In this document: piece after piece, positions 1 to 8,584 of the stretch | Layout: every line of letters starts with the position of its first letter | Position numbering within the stretch: the stretch's first letter is position 1 | NCBI RefSeq assembly: GCF_000330505.1 | Contig: NW_004440271.1 | Span: 87,558-122,743 of the forward strand | Origin: Entamoeba invadens IP1 | Taxonomy: Eukaryota; Evosea; Mastigamoebida; Endamoebidae | Length of the DNA: 35,186 nt | Direction of reading: 5' to 3' | Notes under the pieces: model-generated | What the model was told of the DNA's origin: nothing | The model's input: the letters and a program-made list of their open reading frames with translations, nothing else | The model's database searches: none | Translations under genes and position numbers: made by a program

Positions 1-2
1 GA

Positions 3-1062
3 AGTTCCAAGAATACACGTTTATGTTCTTATGATAAGAGATACCACCTTAACCCAAAAGATATGTTACTTCTTCTTCTTCTCACAAAAATGAAAAGTAA
101 CTTTGATTCTTTGGAACTTTTCAATTGTTTAAAAATCGATTTAATTTCACACAGTCATCATTCACTTGATTCTATTGAAGAAAAATGTAGAAGAAAAAGC
201 AAATATTTCCAAGTGGCTTGATTGTGCACTTTTATTATTTGCCAAAACTTCTTGCAAAATTTTTATTGATTCAATAAAAAATTGTGCTGGTACAACTATC
301 AACTTCGCGTTTGGGAGAAATTCAGGTTATACTACTTACATCCCCGAATTAAATAATATTTATTATGCAGTTGATGGAAGAGATCAGCCTGTAAATCATC
401 CTCAGAATGAAATAAGTTTGAGAACTCATTCGGTCGACAAAAGATTCTTTTCCTACAAGAGTAATCACTCTGGTTTGAAAACGGAGTTGGTTGTTAACTA
501 TTTTGGAATGGCAGTCAGTCTGATAACACAGATTCCATGCGCGATGAACGACGCAAGTGTATTCAAAATTTACTTTATGGAAACATGTGTTAAAGCTGGG
601 CAATTACTTTTGGCAGATGGAGGATATTCTTCGTGTGACTGTTGTGTCATTCCACGAAGAGAAAATCCCAACATACAATACACAACAGAACAAAAACAAT
701 ATTTGGATGAATATAACAATGTTCACTCTTCTTGTAGAATAATAGTTGAAAATGTATTTGGAAGACTGGTGAGCACTTTTAAAATGATGAAATGCCAATG
801 GACAATGAATCTTTCTTATTATGAATACTACACTATCTTTGCTCATGCCATTCTTAATTATAAAATATCCAAACATCCACTTCGCAACATTCATTTTTAC
901 TTGTTTCATAGAGCACTTGTTACTTCACCAGAAAATATGGATCTTTTCACAATTCCTCTCCCTCCTTCAATTAGAGCCAGAATACATGACTTTCTTGAAG
1001 ATAATGACATTACCGCAATAGCAGATGGTGATGAAGAGTTTGATGAAAGACATTCTAATTAA
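3..1062 (+). pseudogene. DDE (PIF/Harbinger or IS5-type, DDE_Tnp_4-like) transposase, frameshifted, 5' end outside window
   Basis: The long frame ends at 1062 and holds the three acidic residues of a DDE_Tnp_4-type nuclease: Asp in AVDGRDQPV (codon about 373), Asp in LLADGGYSS (about 616) and Glu in VENVFGRL (about 748). That gives spacings of 80 and 43 residues, with the Arg-rich segment before the Glu as in HARBI1-like proteins. This frame is open only from 145, where it has no ATG. A second frame is open from base 3 to the TGA at 219 and encodes a helical stretch (PKDMLLLLLTKMKSNF) like the region before the catalytic core. The gene therefore enters from the left and changes frame between about 145 and 218. 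The three acidic residues being intact suggests recent decay or a sequencing slip. No terminal inverted repeats were recognised. The transposase call is good; the exact superfamily is inferred. Confidence 0.72.
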
Positions 1063-1747
1063 ATACATTTTTATTTGGTTAGACCACAGGAAAACATAAA
1101 CTTAATAATTACAATTGTTGTAAATAAATAATATAATTAAAAATGTTATATTAATTAGTTATTCATATCAAAATTTAATTATAGTTTTTGTTTAATTTGG
1201 TTTTTTTAATAAGTTTTGTAGTTATTTATAAAGTCATTTTTATTTATATAATGAACCTTTGATTCTAGTAATAAAAAATAATTATATAATATTCTAAAAC
1301 ATAGTTACGTTAGTCATCTATAGTTCAGTTAGCTATTTTATGGTGGGTTAATTAACTGGGTATATAGTTAACTAACTATAAGGTATTTAAGTTATTTCTC
1401 AAGTGTATTTTTTTCAAATTAACCAATTCAATTGTGTATAAAAGAAGAAAATTAAACACTGATATTATTCTTTATAATGTTTGGTGGAGATAACTTCAAA
1501 TCAATTTGATGTAAAAGGATAATAAGTTGAATATACAAATAAAAATATAGTAAATAAAATATTTATAGAATTAAAAATAGTATATTATGACAAAATTAAT
1601 TAGATTAATACAAGACAATGTCTAAAATAGATCTACCTCAAAAATTAGAAACAATTAAAACATAAGAAAAACTGGTTATATATCAGTTCAGCACATCCCA
1701 GACTTGTTGAACTTTATTTTTTTGTAAAAAGTAAGGTCTTTATATTC
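1063..1747. other. AT-rich intergenic region
   Basis: No coding pattern was found. It contains short palindromes, for example an 8-bp stem with a 2-base centre at 1363-1380 and GTTAATTAAC near 1347. The region just before 1748 (TTTATATTC) would hold the core promoter of the next gene. Confidence 0.5.
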
Positions 1748-2413
1748 ATGAAAATGTTCTATATATTGATGAGTATTGGAGTTCTCGCTTTAGAAGACCT
1801 TCCAATCAACAAAGGTTATCGTGATCTTTCAAATTTTCGAACAGAAGCTTTTAACCGAGCTCGAATGAGAGAGGCAGGAGTACTTGCTCCAACAGAAGAT
1901 GCACTTTTGACAGAAATGAGTGATATCAAAAATCAATTTTCCGATTTTGTTCTTCGATTGAAGACTTTAAAGTCGACAATGAGAAGAAAGATCACAGTAT
2001 TTTCTCGAAATGAAGGCAATCTTGTTGGACAATTCAGGTATATATTTGAGGCTATTTCATCAAAATTTTTATGGGTTTTTGTTGGGACAAATACTCAACA
2101 AAAAGCTATCAGTTTTTTCCAATCATTTTATAATGTTTTTGGATTTAATGATTTATCACAAATTATCAGACAGTTATGGCCTTTATTACCACGAATGATT
2201 CGAAACATTCGTAGCAGTGTTTTTATGTCTGCTAATGACAAACGGAGATGTGAAGAAATAATTATTTCAATGACTGAATTTATTGAGGATATTTCGGCTG
2301 GTTTGAGGTTTTTACAGTCGCATCCTTTAGTCGAAAATATGAGAGTAGCACAAATTGTTTGTAGAAAAATGGACGAATACAAAGACCTTGTGAGAACTTT
2401 TCCAAGGGTTTAA
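1748..2413 (+). CDS. Small secreted helical protein, paralogue of 2762-3432; possible divergent DH fold
   Basis: The 221-residue product starts with a short hydrophobic signal peptide (MKMFYILMSIGVLAL), followed by a predicted all-alpha domain with one Trp-rich patch (WPLLP). It is clearly related to the gene at 2762-3432: both have a YRDLSNFR or ANYR-type segment, an R..E(A/S)G.L..TE..LL motif, FSR.E and KRRC, in the same order. No family was recognised outright. The TEDALLTEM stretch (about residues 49-57) resembles conserved region 1 of DH domains. The last 50 or so residues align without gaps to the C-terminal helix of the secreted DH proteins at 29333-35186, but the QRxxRY motif is absent. 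I read it as a secreted helical protein, perhaps a degenerate DH relative. The function is unknown. ATG 1748 is chosen because it begins the signal peptide. Confidence 0.7.
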   Translation: MKMFYILMSIGVLALEDLPINKGYRDLSNFRTEAFNRARMREAGVLAPTEDALLTEMSDIKNQFSDFVLRLKTLKSTMRRKITVFSRNEGNLVGQFRYIFEAISSKFLWVFVGTNTQQKAISFFQSFYNVFGFNDLSQIIRQLWPLLPRMIRNIRSSVFMSANDKRRCEEIIISMTEFIEDISAGLRFLQSHPLVENMRVAQIVCRKMDEYKDLVRTFPRV

Positions 2414-2761
2414 AATAAACAAGTGTATAATTGTTGAAATGGTGGTGTGTCTTATTTATATTATCGTTGAAATATCGAAGTTGTAATAATTCTTTTTATT
2501 GTAATAATTAATTCAATGTTTGATACAAAATTGAATGAAATGAGCAAAACAATTGAGTAAATTAATATGAGTTAAATAACATGATTATTAAAAATAGCAA
2601 TACTTTTAATACCATGAAAAAGGTGAACTAAAAACCATCCTAATTTTTGACTTTTCAAACTATCATAAACTAAAGGTAATGTGTTAGTAATATATATTTT
2701 ACAAAGAGTTTTGTAACATATACATTTCTTTAAAACTGTAATTATTATACAAAATATTGAG
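2414..2761. other. AT-rich intergenic region
   Basis: Nothing but AT-rich spacer and presumably the core promoter of the next gene could be seen. Confidence 0.4.
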
Positions 2762-3432
2762 ATGTTATATCTACTTATGTTATTTGTTTATTTAACATAT
2801 TCGGGAGATGACCTTCACTTGGAAGAAGTATGCAACCATTAGCAAATTACAGAACACCAGAATATCATGAGGCTCGATTAAGAGAGTCTGGTGAACTTGT
2901 TCAAACCGAACAAGCTTTATTGAAAGAACTTGGGAGAATGCGAACATATTTTCTTACATTACAAGTATCTTTAAAATATTTACGATCAAAAATGAGACTC
3001 TTTTTTACTGTCTTTTCAAGAAGAGAACGGACTCTTATGAATCAATTCAAAACAATTCTAATTAATTCTTTTGCAAAAATTATTGAATTTGGTTTAATGG
3101 ATATGAATACCTTACAAAAATCAGAGAGTCTCTGTCAGAAACTTTTCGATATTATGAATCAAAAAGAAGTTGTTTCTTTAATCAAAGAGTTGTTTTCTTT
3201 GATCAACATAATGCTTCTAAAAATAGAAAGAAGCCGCTTAATGACTTCAACAACAAAAAGAAGATGTATAGAAACAATTAACACAATACATCTCTTTTTT
3301 GAAACAATTGCTTTTGAATTACAATTAATGAAAAGCAGTTACATTCTTGAACATTCTCAAATTGTTTTTGAAACACAAGGAAAGGCAGAGCAGCTCAAAC
3401 TATTGGCAAGATCATTAGAAGCATTACATTAA
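2762..3432 (+). pseudogene. Second secreted helical paralogue, broken by a one-base frameshift after the signal peptide
   Basis: An ATG at 2762 opens a signal peptide (MLYLLMLFVYLTYS) followed by GDDLHLEE, then reaches TAG at 2837. The rest of the protein, 200 codons from ATG 2830, lies in another frame; upstream of 2812 that frame is closed by TGA. Restoring one missing base near 2828-2829 would make the spacing from the signal peptide to the ANYR segment exactly that of the paralogue at 1748, so a single-base deletion or a sequencing error explains it. No GTTTGT intron fits; the only GT...AG stretches there are 15 and 25 bases and give the wrong frame. The body keeps ELVQTEQALLKEL, with a Glu where DH domains have their conserved CR1 Glu, then FSRRER and KRRC. 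If translated from 2830, it would be a cytosolic protein without a signal peptide. Confidence 0.65.
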
Positions 3433-3595
3433 TTATGTGTATATGTGTTATATAAAAATACAATTTAATAGTATTTATATTATATATTTATTAAATAAAA
3501 AAAATGGGTTTAATTAATTATTTAATTAACAATAAACTATACTTAAAAAACCCCATAATAGTTAATTTATTATTTTTACAATAATACCAAGTTAT

Positions 3596-3706
3596 TCAAA
3601 AGTTCTGAATGTAAGAATCAAATTCAGAAATGTTGTTATCAATTATTTCACAAATATTCTTTAGATTAAATACAAACTCTACGAGACCAAAGATCATACT
3701 GAACAT
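3596..3706 (-). other. Possible 36-codon small ORF downstream of the LRR gene
   Basis: On the minus strand, an ATG at 3706 directly after a TAG opens 36 codons ending at TGA 3596, with hydrophobic residues near the start and an acidic end (NNISEFDSYIQNF). It could be a tiny gene, a relic exon or chance. No homologue was recognised. The remaining intergenic sequence (3433-3595 and 3707-3770) is featureless. Confidence 0.15.
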
Positions 3707-3770
3707 CTAACCGAGTTTGCAATAAATTTATATTTTTGTCTCTACATAACAACTTACTTAATTCAATCAA

Positions 3771-5135
3771 TTATTCTTCTCGTTCTTCTAAGTTTTCAAT
3801 AGCATGTTGTGGTATATTCAATAATTTATTGTCAAGTCCACAACGATAAAAACAGGCGTGTCCAAACTTTTTGATTGTTTTTGGAAATTTCAATGTTTTC
3901 AAATGTGTGCAATTTGAAAAAGACCCCCTTTCTATTGTTTTCACTGTTTGTGGAATTACAACACGAAAAAGCTTCTCACAATAAGCAAAAGCAAACGCTT
4001 CAATTTCCTCAATAATATCAGAGTAAAATACAACGGAATTAATTGAATTGCAACAACGGAAAGTATTGGATCTAATTACTCTGATTTTTTGTGGTATTTC
4101 GATTTTTTTCAACGAATAACAGTTTTCAAAACAACCAGCTCCTAAAATTGACAAATTTTTGCTCAATTTGATATGTTTGAGTGATGAGCAAAAACTGAAA
4201 CAGCCTTCTCCAATTGAAGAAACGTCATTTGGTATATGAATTCGAGTAAGTGACCCACACCCTTCGAAACATTCGACTCCGATACTCATAACAGACTTTG
4301 GTAGTGTAATTCTCTTTAAATTTGAGCATTTGGAGAATACTTTGTCTTCTAAAAAGAAAAGTCTTTTTGACAGTATTACTTCTTTTAAATTGTTGCAACC
4401 TGAAAAACACCCATTTCCAATATAAGTGACTTCATTTGGAAGTATCACAGATTTAAGAGATGAACAACCTTTAAAACAAAAATTTCCAATAAAACACAAG
4501 CTTTTTGGAATGTCTAATGTTGATAGAGAAAAACAATCTTCAAAACACGCAGTTTCAAATGAAGTCACACTCTCTGGAACAGACACGTGTTGTAATTGTG
4601 AGCATCCCAGAAAACACTTCTCACCAATTGTCGAAACGTTTTTACCAATTGACAAAGAAGTCAAGTTAATACAATTTTCAAAACAGCATTCATCAAGATA
4701 CAAAACACTTTCTGGTACTTTGAAATCTATCAAATTTTGTCTTTCTTTGAAACATGCGTACATGAGATTTCTTGTGTTTTGTGGAAATGATGTTCCAAAT
4801 AAATTGGCATCTTCAGATGTAAATGAAATATTCTTATACACAATGTTAAGACTGGAATTTAAAGCCGTTTGTGCATCAACTTGATACCAAATAACAACTC
4901 TAAAAAACTTTTCAATGTCAAACTTTTCATCTAAATCACTGTACAAATGAAGAGTCTCGAGCTTTGGGAAATACAGTCTAGTCTCTGTAGTGAGTGGAAT
5001 CGGATTATAATAAAACCTTGTGATGAGATTAGAGTACTTTTTACATACCTTTTGTACATCAATATAATCTTTTATTGTTGCAAAATACTTGGAAACAATC
5101 ATCATAGAATGACAGTCGAGCTGAGATGGTGACAT
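3771..5135 (-). CDS. BspA-like leucine-rich repeat protein (LRR_5 / TpLRR type)
   Basis: The 454-residue product has about eleven consecutive repeats of roughly 23 residues from about residue 118 to 440. Each follows the pattern L..I.IP..V..IG..CF.GC.SL, the Treponema/BspA class of LRR. The first 100 residues (MSPSQLDCHSMMIV...) form the non-repeat cap usual in Entamoeba members, and there is no signal peptide or membrane segment. In E. histolytica this is a large family, and at least one member reaches the surface through a C-terminal CAAX-like signal. Here the C-terminus is LEEREE, with no CAAX box, so surface placement is not supported. The repeats suggest protein binding; the ligand is unknown. 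It is a single-exon gene with no close neighbour on its strand. Confidence 0.9.
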   Translation of the reverse strand: MSPSQLDCHSMMIVSKYFATIKDYIDVQKVCKKYSNLITRFYYNPIPLTTETRLYFPKLETLHLYSDLDEKFDIEKFFRVVIWYQVDAQTALNSSLNIVYKNISFTSEDANLFGTSFPQNTRNLMYACFKERQNLIDFKVPESVLYLDECCFENCINLTSLSIGKNVSTIGEKCFLGCSQLQHVSVPESVTSFETACFEDCFSLSTLDIPKSLCFIGNFCFKGCSSLKSVILPNEVTYIGNGCFSGCNNLKEVILSKRLFFLEDKVFSKCSNLKRITLPKSVMSIGVECFEGCGSLTRIHIPNDVSSIGEGCFSFCSSLKHIKLSKNLSILGAGCFENCYSLKKIEIPQKIRVIRSNTFRCCNSINSVVFYSDIIEEIEAFAFAYCEKLFRVVIPQTVKTIERGSFSNCTHLKTLKFPKTIKKFGHACFYRCGLDNKLLNIPQHAIENLEEREE

Positions 5136-5990
5136 GATACAAAGTTTAGTGCAGAGAACAGTTTTAGGTCTTAGTCAGCTTCTCTTCAAAACAATTTGGG
5201 TTTATGAAAGTAAAAATAGATTTGTTTTCGATTAAAAAGCACCCTTTTGGTTATAATCAAAAATAGTAATAATTGTCAGCTTTTATTTAATACTTTTATT
5301 TGGGTTTTATACCATTGATATATGATTGTTATAATTATATAAAAAATTATTCAAACATCAAAATAATAAAACTAAAAATAACAATATTTTTTATAATATT
5401 GAATTGGTTTTTTATACAAATGAAAAATAAATTAATATCAATATTTATTAATAATAATTCACAGTATTCTATTTATATTTTAGTAATTATAAAAATAGTA
5501 GATCCAACCAAAAAATTAATCATAGCAACAAATAATATATTTTTATAATATTTTGTAATTCAATGAATTAAAAAAATTTAAAAATAATTTTAAACAATTT
5601 ATAAATAATTTAGAAAATAATAATATTTTATTATGAATTAATTAACTAGTATTTATAATATAATTTTTTTATTTTTTCTTTGAAGTTTGGAAGTATTTAT
5701 ATAAAAAAACAAAACTAATCATTAAATATAATTTAGTAATTATGAATGAATGTTTTTAAAATGTGCTATTGCGTAATGTCTGTTATATCAAATAATTTAT
5801 AATTGAATTGTTATTAATAATATATTTTATTATCTTTTTATATTAATTGGAATACATCCTATTTTTTAATTCGTTAAACTAAAATGATTTAATTATAAAT
5901 ATATTATAAGATAATGATTGTGCAAATAAATTTTGAAAAATACTAATATAGTAAAATAGATTTAAATTAATTTAAATATTTATTTAATTA
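5136..5990. other. Very AT-rich intergenic region
   Basis: It holds the 5' flank of the LRR gene and long A/T runs. The apparent open frame at 5300-5548 is built of Ile, Asn, Lys and Phe codons only and is not credible as a gene. Confidence 0.4.
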
Positions 5991-6623
5991 AAGAGAAAGG
6001 ACGGACATGGGGACGAAGGACGGGAATATAGGCCGAAGGACGTCCTTTGTGGTTTAGGGATGTCCTCCCGCTATAAAGGGCGTCCTTTATGTGTATATGG
6101 TGTCCTTTCTATTATTTTCGTGTCCGCGGCATTTTTAATAACTATATAATGAGTTATAATATTACTATGAATTTACTATTATAAAATATAATTATTTCCA
6201 AAAATAAATAAATTCAAAGACAAATGTTAAACAACAAGTAATTTCGTTATAAATTAATGGTTTTTATAAAATATGCAAATTTAATTAGTTTTTCAAAGAA
6301 AACTCAATGGTAAAATGAAAAAAAAATGATAAATTATTATAAACCATTAATATATAACAAAATTACTTTTTAAATAGTTTTTGTCTTTGAATTAATTTAT
6401 TTTTGGAATTAATTATATTTTTTGATTGTATATTTATAATAAAAATATACTTTGTTATATAGTTTCGATAATGAATAAAAAATGCCGCGGACACGAAAAT
6501 AATAGAAAGGACACCATATACACATAAAGGACGCCCTTTATAGCGGGAGGACATCCCTAAACCACAAAGGACGTCCTTCGGCCTATATTCCCGTCCTTCG
6601 TCCCCATGTCCATCCTTTCTCTT
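5991..6623. mobile_element. Foldback/MITE-like element with 146-bp terminal inverted repeats
   Basis: Bases 5991-6136 and 6478-6623 are reverse complements of each other, 145 of 146 identical (one C/T difference near the outer end). They enclose 341 bases of ordinary AT-rich DNA. The arms are far more GC-rich than their surroundings and contain repeated GTCCT/AGGAC motifs, including the palindrome AAGGACGTCCTT. TTAA occurs beside both outer ends (offset by one base on the left). That is compatible with a TTAA or TTA target duplication, as used by piggyBac or PIF/Harbinger elements, but does not prove it. No transposase lies inside, so it would be non-autonomous. The open frame across 6363-6641 on the minus strand is a by-product of the arm's GC content. 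Confidence 0.75.
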
Positions 6624-8393
6624 AACACTTTCACAACCCAAAACTTTTTTTAAAAAGAAAAATAAGTAAAAAAGAAATTGTCCAAATCATTTTTTTATTA
6701 TTTTTATTCCAAAACCCCTTTCTAACCCAAACCGGCCAATAGTCAGTTTTATTTTATTTAAAATAATTAACAAATGAAAACCCAATCAACCAAGATTGAC
6801 CAAAAATAATCTTTTTGGACGAAATTTCATATCGCTTTATTGTGTTTCAACAATTAATATAAAAACGCTACATCGTCAATCCACTTAATGACAAACAATG
6901 TCAAATAGTCGCATTAACAAATATAACGACAATATAAACACCAATATCGTTATAATCAAATGACAATATACTCTTTATAAAAAACAACCAAAAATATCAA
7001 ACCATCATTAGACCCCATTTTTCTTTCAAATGCTTTGCTCTTGTTTAACACAAATAAACTCATTCGTGTTAATTTGTGTGACTATAAAATATACAATTCA
7101 AATTTGAGTTGATACAAAAAAAAATAAAAATTTTCAAAAATTTGTTTTGTGTATGAAGGCAAAAAAAGGGTTTAGGTAAAAGAAAAAAATAAAAACTATT
7201 TATTATTACGTTTCTGTTTTGAACGTGTTAAACCTTTTAAAAAATCCCAAGTTTAAAAATTGACTTGTTTATATCATAAAATATGACAATTATATAAAAT
7301 TTTTACTATTTTGGCTTGTGTAATGTTATGCACATTTTAAACTTTTAAAAAAACGGGAAAATTGTTTAAAAAACTCAAGATTACCCGATTATTATACAAA
7401 TAAAATTTTCTTCAATGTTATTCAAAGTGTTAAATTTATACAATTAATACATAATTTTTTAAAAATTACCCCATCTTAATCTATTTATATAATTAATTTA
7501 ATTTTTAGTTTAAAATAGTTATTAAGTAATATTATAAAAATTATATTTTTTTAACAATAATAATTACAATTTTTATTATATAAAAAAAGACAAATTCCAC
7601 CTTTTTAAGACAAAAAACCTTTGTTTTTGCAATATTTCTTCTTAATTTTTTTTGCCAATTTTTCAACTGTGTTTCGTGTCATTTAATTGAAAAACACAGT
7701 TGATGTTGAGATACCATTATTTGGTTTTGCTTTGAAAAAAATGTTTCAATAATAATAAATACTATTTTACTAATAATCAATGTTTATTCATTTGATAATA
7801 ATGCAATATAAATTGTTCAGTACCATTTGAACATTTTTAAATAATAAAATTTCCACCAAATGACATAAAAAGCATAAAACGAAATGTGGTTGATTTTCGA
7901 CGTTTTATTGTTATTTTTGTAAATATCTGTGTATTTTTGCACTTTTCGTGGAAGTATTCGATGAAATATTTTTCGTTTTTTTTAAATATCTTAAAAACAA
8001 TTACAAAAAAATTCGGCATTTTAACGATTCGATACCGCAACTTAAACTTATAAAAAAATAAAAATATAACCATACCACTATTTTTGCAAAATACAATCCA
8101 TTTTCTTAATTATCTTGATCAAAAAAAAACAAAAAGATATTTATTTTTTTCGTTTGTCTCAAAAATTTATTCAATTTTTTTTCAAAAAAATCACTAAAAT
8201 AACTATCAAATATTTATTTAATAGTTATTATTATTTGTTTTAAATGAAACTAAAAAATAAAAACCAAAAATATAACACTTTTGGGAAGTTGTTTTTTATT
8301 TAAAATATTTTGTTATATTTTTTTATTTTAAAGTACAAGTAAATATAAACTATAATATATAATATATTTATAACATAAGGAGTTAAACTTGAC
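6624..8393. other. Long AT-rich intergenic region
   Basis: Poly-A/T tracts dominate. An open frame at 7837-8073 (minus) is rich in Phe, Lys and Ile and has no recognisable motif, so I do not call it a gene. No RNA gene was recognised. Confidence 0.4.
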
Positions 8394-8543
8394 ATGAATA
8401 AAAATTTCCAAAAACATTTTTACCATCAAAACAATTATTACCTCCCGAAAAAGCCTTCAAAAAGACTCAAAATAACAACACCAACGGAATTTGAAGAAAA
8501 ACCAACAGCTTCAGAAAACAAAAAGTGGAGTTTCTGTTTATAA
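8394..8543 (+). CDS. Possible 49-residue small protein or upstream ORF
   Basis: An ATG at 8394 opens 49 codons ending with TAA at 8541-8543, only 41 bases before the ATG of the receptor kinase. The stretch has clearly higher GC and a more protein-like codon mix than the flanks. The product is basic and polar (for example KPSKRLKITTPTEFEEKP) and ends KKWSFCL. It lacks a signal peptide. It could be a tiny gene, an upstream ORF in the kinase leader, or the last exon of a decayed gene. No family was recognised. Confidence 0.3.
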   Translation: MNKNFQKHFYHQNNYYLPKKPSKRLKITTPTEFEEKPTASENKKWSFCL

Positions 8544-8584
8544 ATTTAAAAGTCGAAAAAAATATTAAATAATTCAAACATTTC

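Noticed and set aside
6363..6641. 92-codon minus-strand open frame across the right inverted-repeat arm
   Set aside because: It arises from the GC-rich arm and runs into poly-Ile/Asn/Lys codons; there are no motifs.
7837..8073. 78-codon minus-strand open frame
   Set aside because: Composition is that of AT-rich spacer, with no motif and no promoter elements.
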